Shown piece after piece: positions 8,025-16,224 of a DNA stretch of 55,780 bases. Within the stretch, counting starts at the first letter, position 1, and every line of letters begins with the position of its first letter. The notes beneath the pieces are model-generated. The model did not search any database. It was not told the origin of the DNA and saw only the letters and a program-made list of their open reading frames with translations. The DNA comes from Alphaproteobacteria bacterium (GTDB lineage Bacteria; Pseudomonadota; Alphaproteobacteria; Micavibrionales; UBA2020): NCBI GenBank assembly GCA_004297545.1, contig SCTB01000075.1, forward strand, positions 1 to 55,780. Reading direction: 5' to 3'. The translations under genes were made by a program, and so were the position numbers.

Positions 8025-8147
8025 GTTAAGCCCCTGTTTTCATTCTAGCTTTCATGCACTCATTTCCGCAAGAAAAGCTTGCATTGCGCGCCAAAAAAAC
8101 CAATCCTGTAGCATGAAAAAAAGTTTCGACAATTCGCCGAGAGGGTG

Positions 8148-9437
8148 ATGTTGCTGAAGATATACAAGACGATGATGCAGGTGTCGACGCCGCTTCTGGA
8201 AGCCTACCTGCAAAGGCGGGCGGAACGGGGGAAGGAAGACCCCGCGCGGGCGGGAGAGCGGCGGGGCCAGCCCGGGAGGGCCAAGGGGCCGAATCCGCTT
8301 GTCTGGTTCCATGCGGCAAGCGTCGGGGAATCGCTTTCCCTGCTGGCGCTTATCGCCCGCGTGCTGAAGGACTATCCGGAATGTTCCGTGATGGTCACCA
8401 CGGGGACGGTGACCTCGGCCAAACTTATGGCCGAGCGCCTGCCGGAGCGCGCCTTTCATCAGTACATGCCCGTCGATCATCCGGTCTGGGTCGCGCGGTT
8501 TCTCGACCACTGGCGGCCGGCGTTCGTCGTCTGGTCGGAATCGGAATTCTGGCCCAACATGCTCACCGAAATCGCAAAGCGCAAGATCCCGGCTGTGCTC
8601 CTGAACGGCCGCATGTCGGAGCCGAGCTTCAAGCGCTGGCAATGGGTGCTGGCCTCGGCGCGCAGGATACTCTCGGCCTTTGCACTCTGCTTCGCTCAGA
8701 ATGACGCAGAAGCCCACCGCCTGACGGCGCTGGGGGCGGAGAATGTGTGCGTTTCCTCGAACCTGAAATACGGAGCGCCGCTGCTGCCGGTCAGAGAAGC
8801 GGATCTTGCGGCGGCGAAAGCCGCCGCCGGGAGCCGCAAGCTGCTTCTTTTCGCCAGCACGCATCCTGGTGAAGAGGAGATTGCGGCGGAAGCGCACCTC
8901 GCCCTGCAAAAAAGATTCCCCGACCTTTTGACTATCGTGGTTCCCCGCCACCCGGCGCGCGGCGCGGAAGTCGCGGACCTCATCAAAAAGAAAGGCCTGC
9001 GCGCGGCGCGGCGCGCGGCAGGGGCGCTGCCGGAGGAGCAGACGGAAGTTTACGTCGCCGATACGATGGGGGAACTGGGCCTTTTTTACCGGTTGTGCAA
9101 CGTCGTTGTCGTCGGAGGGTCTTTCGCGGACATCGGCGGCCACAACCCGATCGAGCCCGGACAGCTGGGATGCATCATCATTTACGGCCCCGTCATGTAC
9201 AATTTTATCACCATCAGCGACGACTTTTTGGCGGCGAATGCCGCCATCCAGGTGAAGGATGCGAACGCCCTGCAGGAGGCCCTCGGGCTGGCGCTGGAGC
9301 ACCCGGCGTCTTTTGCGTCCCATGCGGACGCGGCGCGGAAAATGACGGCGGCCAAGTCCCGCGTCCTGGATGATCTGATGTCGACGCTGAAGCCGCTGCT
9401 CGACGCGGCGCTTGCCGGACGGGCAACGGCGCCATGA
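8148..9437 (+). CDS. waaA: 3-deoxy-D-manno-octulosonic acid (Kdo) transferase
   Basis: 429 residues. It transfers Kdo from CMP-Kdo to lipid IVA at the inner face of the cytoplasmic membrane. Motifs: RRAERGKEDPARAGERRG at the N-terminus, WFHAASVGES, TTGTVTSAKLM, ESEFWPN and a GT-B C-terminal fold with FASTHPGEEE, VPRHP, VVVGGSFADIGGHNPIEP. Length fits the family. ATG at 8148 is preferred; GTG at 8145 is the alternative, with GAGAGG just upstream. The stop overlaps the lpxK start (ATGA), so the two are translationally coupled. Confidence 0.93.
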   Translation: MLLKIYKTMMQVSTPLLEAYLQRRAERGKEDPARAGERRGQPGRAKGPNPLVWFHAASVGESLSLLALIARVLKDYPECSVMVTTGTVTSAKLMAERLPERAFHQYMPVDHPVWVARFLDHWRPAFVVWSESEFWPNMLTEIAKRKIPAVLLNGRMSEPSFKRWQWVLASARRILSAFALCFAQNDAEAHRLTALGAENVCVSSNLKYGAPLLPVREADLAAAKAAAGSRKLLLFASTHPGEEEIAAEAHLALQKRFPDLLTIVVPRHPARGAEVADLIKKKGLRAARRAAGALPEEQTEVYVADTMGELGLFYRLCNVVVVGGSFADIGGHNPIEPGQLGCIIIYGPVMYNFITISDDFLAANAAIQVKDANALQEALGLALEHPASFASHADAARKMTAAKSRVLDDLMSTLKPLLDAALAGRATAP

Positions 9438-10438
9438 TCTTCGACACTCCCCCCTTCTGGTACGATACGCAGAAGCCCGCGCACCGATGGGCCGCGCGGC
9501 TGCTGGGGCCGGTCGGCCGCGCCTACGGCTGGGCCGTGCGCAAGCGCTTCGATTTTTATTTTCCGGTGCCGATGGCGAAACCCATCCTTTGCGTGGGGAA
9601 CCTCGTGGCCGGCGGCGCGGGGAAGACGCCGGTTGTCGAATCCCTCGTGCCGCTGATGCAGGAAGCCGGATATAACCCGCATATCCTGACGCGCGGCTAT
9701 GGCGGCGAAGAGCCGGGCCCTCTGCAGGTCAGCCCGGGGCGCGATACCTATGTGGATGTTGGAGATGAAGCCTTGCTGCTGGTCGAAAAGGCCCCCACCT
9801 GGGTTTCGAAGAGCCGCCCCCTGGGCGCGCAGGCCGCGATCGATACGGGCGCGACATTGATTATCATGGACGACGGGTTCCAGAACCCCGCTATTTTCAA
9901 GGATTTCGCGCTGCTGGTCGCCGACGGGCAGGCAGGGTTCGGCAACGGCAAAATCATGCCCGCGGGCCCCTTGCGTGAGGAAATCCCGTCGGGCTTGTCC
10001 CGCGCGGACGCGGTTGTCATCGTCGGCGAGGATAAAGTCGGCGTTGCGCAGACGCTGAAACGCCATGCGGAGATCCCCATTTTTTACGCCGATCTGAAAC
10101 CGGCGTCCGGCAATCCGGAAGTGGCCGGCCAGTCGATCTTTGCTTTTGCGGGCATCGGCAGGCCCGAAAAATTTAAGGAAACCCTCATTGCCGCAGGCGC
10201 GCAACTGGAAGGATGGGGCAGCTTCGCCGATCACTTCCCCTATACGGAAGAAGATCTCAAGGAGCTTCTGTCCGCCGCTGAAATCCGGGGGGCGATGGTC
10301 GTGACGACGGCAAAGGACTATGTGCGGCTGCCGCCTTCCTTAAGGGAGAAAGTCAAAAAATTTTCCGTCCGGCTCGAATGGCAGGATCCGTCGGCGTTGT
10401 CCCGCCTTATCGTTTCCACGCTTCAGTTGAATGCCTGA
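9434..10438 (+). CDS. lpxK: Tetraacyldisaccharide 4'-kinase
   Basis: 334 residues. Phosphorylates the 4' position of the tetraacyldisaccharide to give lipid IVA. The P-loop reads GNLVAGGAGKTP, as usual for LpxK. ILTRGYGG, VGDEALLL, DDGFQNP and PAGPLREE follow, as does a C-terminal FADHFPYTEEDL and VTTAKDYVRLP. It sits between waaA and the acyltransferase gene with overlaps at both ends, a compact lipid A block. Confidence 0.95.
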   Translation: MIFDTPPFWYDTQKPAHRWAARLLGPVGRAYGWAVRKRFDFYFPVPMAKPILCVGNLVAGGAGKTPVVESLVPLMQEAGYNPHILTRGYGGEEPGPLQVSPGRDTYVDVGDEALLLVEKAPTWVSKSRPLGAQAAIDTGATLIIMDDGFQNPAIFKDFALLVADGQAGFGNGKIMPAGPLREEIPSGLSRADAVVIVGEDKVGVAQTLKRHAEIPIFYADLKPASGNPEVAGQSIFAFAGIGRPEKFKETLIAAGAQLEGWGSFADHFPYTEEDLKELLSAAEIRGAMVVTTAKDYVRLPPSLREKVKKFSVRLEWQDPSALSRLIVSTLQLNA

Positions 10439-11327
10439 CATGAAGGCGCGGCGGATCCCCTTTAAGAGAAAATGCCGGTATGCAGCCGAAGCTGCTGCGG
10501 CATATCTGTTTTACGGCGTGATGTGCCTGCTGCCGACGGAAATGGCTTCGGCTATCGGCGGCGGAATCCTGGGTTTCATCGGTCCCCGCATGGGGGAGAC
10601 GCGCATCGCGATGAAGAATCTCGATCTCGCCTTTCCCGAAAAGACGACCGAAGAGAAGAAGAAGATAGTCCATGGAATGTGGCAGAATCTCGGGCGCGTG
10701 CTGGCGGAATATCCCCATCTGCGCCGCATCGCCGGCCGGATCGAGGTCGTCGGGCGTGAAAATATAAATGCGGCGCGCGACAACAACCGGGCGGCTATTT
10801 TCTTCGGGGCGCATCTCGCCAACTGGGAGATCAACGCCATCTGCGCGAAGGCCAACGGGCTGCCGCTGCACATGCTCTATCGAAAGCCTAACAACCCCTA
10901 TGTGGACGGTCTTGTGCGCCATGCGCGGACGATCGGCGCCTCCGGCTACATAGAAAAGGGGCGGGCAGGCGCGCGCGCGATACTCACGGCGTTCAAGAAC
11001 AACGGCGTGGTCGCGATGATGGTGGACCAGAAGCTGACGGGCGGTATGGCCGTGCCATTTTTCGGCCACGACGCCCTGACGGCGCCCGCTGTCGCGCACT
11101 TTGCCCTGAGATCGGGACTTCCCGTTTATCCATCCCGCGTCGAACGGCTGGCGGGGGCAAAATTCCGCGTGACGGTTTACGCGCCGATGAAGATCGTGAA
11201 GACGGGCGACGAGCAGGCGGACACGCGCCGGATACTGCTGGAGATGAATCGCCTGCTGGAAGAGTGGATACGCGAGCGCCCCGAACAATGGCTGTGGATT
11301 CACAAGCGCTGGCCTGAGTCTGTGTAA
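10431..11327 (+). CDS. Lipid A late acyltransferase, LpxL/HtrB family
   Basis: 298 residues. N-terminal hydrophobic anchor near residues 18-50, then the acyltransferase core. GAHLANWEI provides the HX4E catalytic motif, followed by YRKPNNP, and a later VAMMVDQKLTGGMAVPFFG, typical of lauroyl/myristoyl transferases that acylate Kdo2-lipid IVA. The start overlaps lpxK by 8 bases; an ATG three codons in is the alternative. Substrate chain length cannot be read from sequence. Confidence 0.88.
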   Translation: MPDMKARRIPFKRKCRYAAEAAAAYLFYGVMCLLPTEMASAIGGGILGFIGPRMGETRIAMKNLDLAFPEKTTEEKKKIVHGMWQNLGRVLAEYPHLRRIAGRIEVVGRENINAARDNNRAAIFFGAHLANWEINAICAKANGLPLHMLYRKPNNPYVDGLVRHARTIGASGYIEKGRAGARAILTAFKNNGVVAMMVDQKLTGGMAVPFFGHDALTAPAVAHFALRSGLPVYPSRVERLAGAKFRVTVYAPMKIVKTGDEQADTRRILLEMNRLLEEWIRERPEQWLWIHKRWPESV

Positions 11328-11357
11328 ACGGCTGATTATATTATGTTATTCATAAAA

Positions 11358-11386
11358 TTGACATAACAAAAACCGCTTGGTATTTT
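11358..11386 (+). promoter_or_regulatory. Strong sigma70-type promoter for the three-paralogue run
   Basis: Perfect TTGACA (11358-11363), 17-base spacer, TATTTT (11381-11386), in an AT-rich gap. AGGAG at 11404-11408 lies 8 bases before a TTG at 11417, which supports that start. Confidence 0.65.
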
Positions 11387-11416
11387 ACCCTTAACAGAAC
11401 AACAGGAGCAGCGACT

Positions 11417-12115
11417 TTGGACGGCAGTAAGGCCCGCGGGGCCAAGATTTTCTCGCTCGACCGGCGCGACCTGTGGATCGAGGCGCTCGTTCCGGGCGAG
11501 GAAGGCGTGTCGGCAGCCGACCCGATTTTGTTTTCCGCCGATTCCATCAGTTTCATCCGCGGGCTGGGCGCAAAGAACTCCGTCATCCGGCTGACGTCGG
11601 GAGTCGACATCACGCTGCGCCTGCCGCAGTCCGATCTTCTCGAGAAATTGAGGAACCCGAAAGGGGATATTCTGGACCTGAAGCGGTTCAGTTATGTCGA
11701 AAGGCAGGAGCCTCTCCTCCAGCGCCTGCGCGAGGAATTCAAGGCCGAGGCGGATGATGCGAAATATGCGCCGCTGGAAAGCCTGACCTTCCGCGCCTGG
11801 GTCCGCCCGGCGAACAAGGCGGAATTCAGGGACTTCACCTTCCGCGGCCAGGATGTGCTGATGCGTTTCGCCAGTGAGGGGGACAGCATCATGGGCGGCA
11901 GGAATATCCGCCTGAAAATGAAGCCGGGCGGACGCGTGCCGTTCGAGGGCGCCGAATTCATCATCGAGGGCACACTGCAGGAATTCCACGCCATGTCCCG
12001 GGAAGCTTACTTCAAGGGCCTGGTCGAAATCGATTTACGCGATTATTCCTTAAGAAAAGGAACGGTTCCGCCGCCGGACGACGCCCCGAAGCCGGGAAAG
12101 GCTCCCGCGCCGTGA
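11417..12115 (+). CDS. Unknown protein, paralogue 1 of 3
   Basis: 232 residues from a TTG start with AGGAG 8 bases upstream. No signal peptide or membrane segment. The N-terminal about 85 residues (KIFSLDRRDLWIEALVPGEE, ISFIRGLGAKNSVIRLTSG, LPQSDLLEKL) have the same plan as the next two genes: a D-LxIEAL strand, a SR/SI-D/F-Y strand, then a 'K-G-x-I-x-L-A-L-P' strand and a helix. A second beta-rich part follows (FRAWVRPANKAEFRDFTF, EIDLRDYSLRKG) and a Pro-rich tail. Likely cytosolic. Family not recognised. Confidence 0.75.
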   Translation: MDGSKARGAKIFSLDRRDLWIEALVPGEEGVSAADPILFSADSISFIRGLGAKNSVIRLTSGVDITLRLPQSDLLEKLRNPKGDILDLKRFSYVERQEPLLQRLREEFKAEADDAKYAPLESLTFRAWVRPANKAEFRDFTFRGQDVLMRFASEGDSIMGGRNIRLKMKPGGRVPFEGAEFIIEGTLQEFHAMSREAYFKGLVEIDLRDYSLRKGTVPPPDDAPKPGKAPAP

Positions 12116-12774
12116 AAGAGCTGGGCAAAGCACGCGTATTTTCGAGGGACCGTGAAAACGACCTTCTTATCGAGGCGCTCGCGCCTGTGGAGGGCAGCGA
12201 TGAATTCCGCGCCATCGCTTTCCGGGAATCCCGCATCGATTATCTTTTCGCCTTCGATGAAACGCTGTCCGGCATCGCGCTGAAGAACGGCGTCACCATC
12301 CCGGTCGCGCTGCCCTTTGCCTCATTGAAGCAGAAGATCTACGGCAACGACTTCGACACGGGCGGTTCCATCGACCTGACCCTTGTGACCGGAAAGCCCG
12401 TGAAACAGGAGCAGGAACTGCGCCTGTCCAAAAAATTCAATCCCGCCGCGGACAATGCGCCGCCGCCCGACGAAAAGCCGCTTGAAATCATCGTCTTTGC
12501 GCACGGCAAGCCGACCGACCGCGAGTTCAAGCGGCTGCGCCTCAGGGAAGACCAGATCAGCCATTACGAACAGCATACGGACCGCAAGGACAGTGAAACC
12601 TTTATCGCGCTCAAGCCGGGCCAGACCGCCGACGGCTGGAGCCGGTTTTACGTCGCGACGCCGCTTCATTACTTCACTTACTACCTGACCTATGCGAAGA
12701 AGGAGGGCCAGACCGTGCTCGACCTCTCTGAGGCGACACGCCCGAAAGACACATCAGCCTTAAGGATGGACTGA
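12112..12774 (+). CDS. Unknown protein, paralogue 2 of 3
   Basis: 220 residues from a GTG start overlapping the previous stop by four bases. Shares with its neighbours an N-terminal domain: ARVFSRDRENDLLIEALAPV, AFRESRIDYLF, LSGIALKNGVTIPVALPF, LKQKIY. A second domain with IIVFAHGKPTDREFKRLRL, FYVATPLHYFTYYLTY and a late VLDLSE follows. No export signal. Co-translated with paralogue 1; one base separates it from paralogue 3. Confidence 0.75.
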   Translation: MKELGKARVFSRDRENDLLIEALAPVEGSDEFRAIAFRESRIDYLFAFDETLSGIALKNGVTIPVALPFASLKQKIYGNDFDTGGSIDLTLVTGKPVKQEQELRLSKKFNPAADNAPPPDEKPLEIIVFAHGKPTDREFKRLRLREDQISHYEQHTDRKDSETFIALKPGQTADGWSRFYVATPLHYFTYYLTYAKKEGQTVLDLSEATRPKDTSALRMD

Positions 12775-12775
12775 C

Positions 12776-13492
12776 ATGGCGGAAGGGTTCAAACTGCACA
12801 AGCGGCTGACGGCGGAGGCGGAAGATCTGATCATTCGCGCCAACGTGCAGGATGCCGATGGCGGCGCGTTCCGGGCGGCGACCTTCGAAAAGTCGCGTAT
12901 CGACTACATCACCGAGGTCACGCCGGAAATCTCCGGCATTGTCCTGAAAACAGGCGCCCGGATCGCGGTCGCCATGCCCCATGCGGAGCTGGAGAAGAAG
13001 ATATATTTCGCGGATTTGAGCGAGCAGCCTGTTCTCGACCTGCGCGAAAGGACCGGCGCCATCGTAAAAGAAGCCAGCGTGCCGGCGGCATCGCGCGATT
13101 TCGCGGCGGCCGTGGAGCCGGAACAGCCAAAGGGATTCCCGGAGAAAAAGCCCTTCGTCGACAAGCCGCTCAAGATGGCGGTCTTCGTGCGCCAGGCAAG
13201 CCAGCAGAACTTCCAGATGTTCTTTGTGATGGATACCAATATCGACTGGTCCGGGGTTACGGGCGACGACAACGGGCTGAACGGAAAGATGACGAAGCTG
13301 CCGTTGCGCTACGGCAAGGGCCCCTTCGGGGAGACGGAAGTCATCATCGACATGCCGCGCCCGGCCTTTATGGAGATATACAACAAGGCGAAGCTGGACG
13401 GGCTCGACGAGCTTGACCTGCGCGACTGGACAAGGCGCCGGGATCCCGACAAAAACAAGCCGCCGCCGCGCCGTGCGCCGGAGCTTGGATAA
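12776..13492 (+). CDS. Unknown protein, paralogue 3 of 3
   Basis: 238 residues. N-terminal domain LTAEAEDLIIRANVQDADGG, TFEKSRIDYITEV, ISGIVLKTGARIAVAMPH, LEKKIYF is clearly homologous to paralogue 2, and the LDLRERTG after it matches the position of IDLTLVTG there. Second domain: MAVFVRQASQQNFQMFFVM, VIIDMPRPAFMEIYNKAK, LDELDLRDWTRRRD. The LRDW/LRDY ending recalls paralogue 1. Basic Pro-rich tail. Function unknown; no close gene neighbour suggests one. Confidence 0.75.
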   Translation: MAEGFKLHKRLTAEAEDLIIRANVQDADGGAFRAATFEKSRIDYITEVTPEISGIVLKTGARIAVAMPHAELEKKIYFADLSEQPVLDLRERTGAIVKEASVPAASRDFAAAVEPEQPKGFPEKKPFVDKPLKMAVFVRQASQQNFQMFFVMDTNIDWSGVTGDDNGLNGKMTKLPLRYGKGPFGETEVIIDMPRPAFMEIYNKAKLDGLDELDLRDWTRRRDPDKNKPPPRRAPELG

Positions 13493-13494
13493 TC

Positions 13495-14406
13495 CTATAA
13501 AATATCCGTCACAGCCGCCGCATCGGTCTTTGCAAGAACAAGGTCGGATTTCAATTGGTGCCGGAACCAGGTTACTTGGCGCTTGGCGTAATGGCGCGTG
13601 GCGGCCTGCGCCAGCTTTATGGCGTCGGTCAGCGACAATTTTCCCGCGATATGCGAGGCCAGCTCGGGGTAACCCAGCGCCTTGGCAAGCGGCCATGAGG
13701 CCTGTACGCGCGTCATGAACTCCCGCGCCTCCTCCAATGCGCCTGCCTTCATCATCAGTCCGAAACGCTCGTCGCATTGCAGATACAGCTGGGCGCGGGG
13801 CGGCAGCAGCGTGACGGTCACGAATTTCAGGTGCGCAGGCGGCGTTTCGCGCGGCAGCTCCTGCCAGTCGGCGAGGCTTTTGCCGGTCGCTTCCAGCACT
13901 TCCCAGGCGCGCACAAGCCGCTGGGTATTGAAGGGATGAAGTTTCGCGGCCATTTTCGGGTCGCGCTTCGCCAGCGCCGCATGGAAGGCGGGGTTTCCCA
14001 TTTCGCGCTGCACCGCCGCGATTTTGCCGCGCAGTTCATGGGGCACGTCGGGAATGGGGCTGAGGCCCTGGATAAGCGTCTTCAGGTAAAATCCCGTGCC
14101 GCCCACGACGATGGGCAGGGAGCCTTTAGCCAACGCCGCCTCGATCTCCGCCAGCGCAAGGTCGCGCCATTTGGCGGAGGAACAGACGGCCTCCGGCGGA
14201 AAATGCGCGTAAAGCCGGTGCGGCGCCGCGGCCTTGTCGGCGGATGAGGGCTGCGCCGTGAGCACGGGCAGGGCGTCATAGAGCTGCATGGAATCGGCGT
14301 TGATGATGACGCCGTTTTTCTTCTGCGCCACAGACAAGGCGAGGCCCGACTTGCCGCTGGCAGTCGGGCCCCCGATAACAAGGACGGTTTTTTGCGAAAC
14401 AGCCAG
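13495..14406 (-). CDS. miaA: tRNA dimethylallyltransferase MiaA, apparent CTG start
   Basis: About 303 residues. It adds a dimethylallyl group to A37 of tRNAs that read UNN codons. P-loop GGPTASGKSGLAL, INADSMQLY, VGGTGFYLKTL, and later FNTQRLVRAWEVLEATGKS and RHYAKRQVTWFRHQ are all MiaA hallmarks. No ATG, GTG or TTG lies in frame between the P-loop and the C-terminus of the upstream protease gene. The most plausible start is CTG at 14406, two bases past the protease stop, with AAAGG upstream. Coupling to the protease gene would help use of a weak start. Confidence 0.9.
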   Translation of the reverse strand: MAVSQKTVLVIGGPTASGKSGLALSVAQKKNGVIINADSMQLYDALPVLTAQPSSADKAAAPHRLYAHFPPEAVCSSAKWRDLALAEIEAALAKGSLPIVVGGTGFYLKTLIQGLSPIPDVPHELRGKIAAVQREMGNPAFHAALAKRDPKMAAKLHPFNTQRLVRAWEVLEATGKSLADWQELPRETPPAHLKFVTVTLLPPRAQLYLQCDERFGLMMKAGALEEAREFMTRVQASWPLAKALGYPELASHIAGKLSLTDAIKLAQAATRHYAKRQVTWFRHQLKSDLVLAKTDAAAVTDIL

Positions 14407-14408
14407 CG

Positions 14409-15905
14409 TTACTTGCCTTTCAGCTTGAGGGCGACGAAGCGCATGTCTTCCTTGCGGCCGACGAAGAACAGGACCGTGGAATGGCCGGCTTTCTCTGCGG
14501 CCTCCACTTTCTGGATGACGTCTGCGGGGGTGGCGACATCCGCCTGATCCACCTCGGCGATGACGTCGCCGGGAGAGAGGCCCTTTTCCGCCGCGCGGCC
14601 GCCTTTCTTGACGGCGGTAATCAGCACGCCGCGCAGCGCCTTGGGCAGGCCGTAAGTCGCGCGCGCCTTGTCCGTCAGGACGCCCAGCGACAGGCCGAGG
14701 CTCTCCAGGTCGGTTGCGGGGCCGTCGGGCGCCTTGTCTTCCTCTTTCGCGCCGGTCTTCAGGATGCCGCTTTCCTCGGCGGTTTCCAGCTGCCCCAGGT
14801 TGACGGTGACGGTCTTCGTCTCGCCCTTGCGCCACAAGGTCAGCGTCGCCGTCTTGCCGACTTCGGATTCCGCGACCATGCGCGGCAGCTTGTGGACGGA
14901 ATCGACCTCGCGGCCGTCGAAGGTCAGGATGACGTCGCCCGGTTTCACGCCGGCGGCTTCCGCGGGGCTTTTCTCCGTCAGGCTGGAGACAAGCGCGCCT
15001 TTCGCCCGGTCAAGGCCGAGGCTGTCGGCGATCTCCGGCGTGACTTCCTGTATGCGCACGCCCAGCCAGCCGCGTTTCGTCTTGCCGTATTTCACCAGCT
15101 GCTCGACCACGCCCTTGGCGATATTGGAGGGGATGGCGAAGCCGATGCCGACCGAGCCGCCGGACGGCGAGAAGATCGCCGTGTTCACGCCGACCACTTC
15201 GCCGCGCATGTTGAACATCGGGCCGCCCGAGTTGCCGCGGTTGATCGAGGCGTCGGTCTGGATGAAGTCGTCATAGGGGCCCGCGTTGATGTCGCGCTGG
15301 CGCGCGGAGACGATGCCCGCGGTCACGGTGCCGCCGAGGCCGAAGGGGTTGCCGATGGCCAATATCCACGACCCCACTTTCGCCTGGTCGCTGTCGCCCC
15401 ATTGCACGGCGACGAGCGGCTTGGCGGGCTTTACTTTCAGAACGGCGATATCGGTTTTTTCATCCGTGCCGACGAGGGTGGCTTCCAGCGTCGTATTGTC
15501 ATGGAGGATGACTTTAATTTCATCCGCGTCCTTGATGACGTGGTTGTTGGTGACGATATAGCCGTTCGTCGCATCCACGACGAAGCCGGAGCCCAGCGCG
15601 GAGACTTTTTCATCCGCCGGCGGCTGGTTGTTCTTGTACTGGTCGTAGAAATCCTTGAAGAAATCCTCGAACGGCGACCCGGGCGGCAGCTCGGGCAGCG
15701 GCGGCAGATCCTTGCGGGCCATCTGGGGGGCTTTTGCGGTCGTCGATACGTTGACGACGGTGGGCAAGAGGTTCTGGGCCAGGTCCTCGAATCCGTCCGG
15801 CGATGCGGCGTTCGCGGCAGGGGCCGATGCCACCGTAAAGGCCAGCAGGACCGCAAGCGGCGCCGCCAGCGAAAAATCGTAGAGACGATTCAACAGATTG
15901 CGCAT
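14409..15905 (-). CDS. degP: Periplasmic Do-type serine protease/chaperone (DegP/MucD family)
   Basis: 498 residues. Signal peptide to about residue 33 (AANA). Trypsin-like protease domain with the catalytic triad visible: His in TNNHVI, Asp in TDIAVL and Ser in GNSGGP. Two PDZ domains follow (KRGWLGVRIQEV onward, and the C-terminal GVLITAVKKGGRAAEKG part). Degrades or refolds damaged envelope proteins. It follows hflK-hflC-DUF2065 on the same strand, a common alphaproteobacterial order, with a 126-base gap that may carry its own promoter. DegP versus DegQ/MucD cannot be separated here. Confidence 0.93.
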   Translation of the reverse strand: MRNLLNRLYDFSLAAPLAVLLAFTVASAPAANAASPDGFEDLAQNLLPTVVNVSTTAKAPQMARKDLPPLPELPPGSPFEDFFKDFYDQYKNNQPPADEKVSALGSGFVVDATNGYIVTNNHVIKDADEIKVILHDNTTLEATLVGTDEKTDIAVLKVKPAKPLVAVQWGDSDQAKVGSWILAIGNPFGLGGTVTAGIVSARQRDINAGPYDDFIQTDASINRGNSGGPMFNMRGEVVGVNTAIFSPSGGSVGIGFAIPSNIAKGVVEQLVKYGKTKRGWLGVRIQEVTPEIADSLGLDRAKGALVSSLTEKSPAEAAGVKPGDVILTFDGREVDSVHKLPRMVAESEVGKTATLTLWRKGETKTVTVNLGQLETAEESGILKTGAKEEDKAPDGPATDLESLGLSLGVLTDKARATYGLPKALRGVLITAVKKGGRAAEKGLSPGDVIAEVDQADVATPADVIQKVEAAEKAGHSTVLFFVGRKEDMRFVALKLKGK

Positions 15906-16031
15906 TTTCCTAAATCCTCCATAACCTTGGTTTACAAGTGTTTTTTCTCTTATTTAAGTATGCTCGAACGCTTCACCCGTCAATATCCGCGCCGCGTCAT
16001 TGCAAAAATTTAATCGCGGCGCAAACCCGGG

Positions 16032-16220
16032 CTAGAACCCGCGCAGCACCGCGATCATCAGGAACCCGAAAACGGCGAAGACGAGGCCCATCAGCCGCAT
16101 GGTGCCGGTCTCCATCTCCAGCACCCTTGCGCTCACCCCTTTCATCCCCTCGGGGAACAGCGCATACATCGCGCCCTCGAGCACGAACATGAGCCCCAGC
16201 GCTGTCAGCAGATCCATCAT
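16032..16220 (-). CDS. DUF2065 family small membrane protein
   Basis: 62 residues, with two hydrophobic helices (LLTALGLMFVLEGAMYALFP and MRLMGLVFAVFGFLMIAVL). The pattern LxxALGLxxVxEGxxYxLFP with a following MK and a C-terminal R-G is typical of DUF2065. Start at the first of two adjacent ATGs, four bases after the hflC stop. Companion of hflKC in many genomes; function unknown. Confidence 0.85.
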   Translation of the reverse strand: MMDLLTALGLMFVLEGAMYALFPEGMKGVSARVLEMETGTMRLMGLVFAVFGFLMIAVLRGF

Positions 16221-16224
16221 CGGC

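Noticed and set aside
8052-9323. Long minus-strand open frame (about 420 residues) over waaA
   Set aside because: waaA on the plus strand has every family motif; the antisense frame is an Arg/His/Gln-rich shadow of high-GC codon bias.
14481-16013. Long plus-strand open frame (about 510 residues) over the Do-type protease
   Set aside because: Exact antisense of a well-conserved protease; composition is Asp/Arg/Gly/His-rich and no known motif appears.
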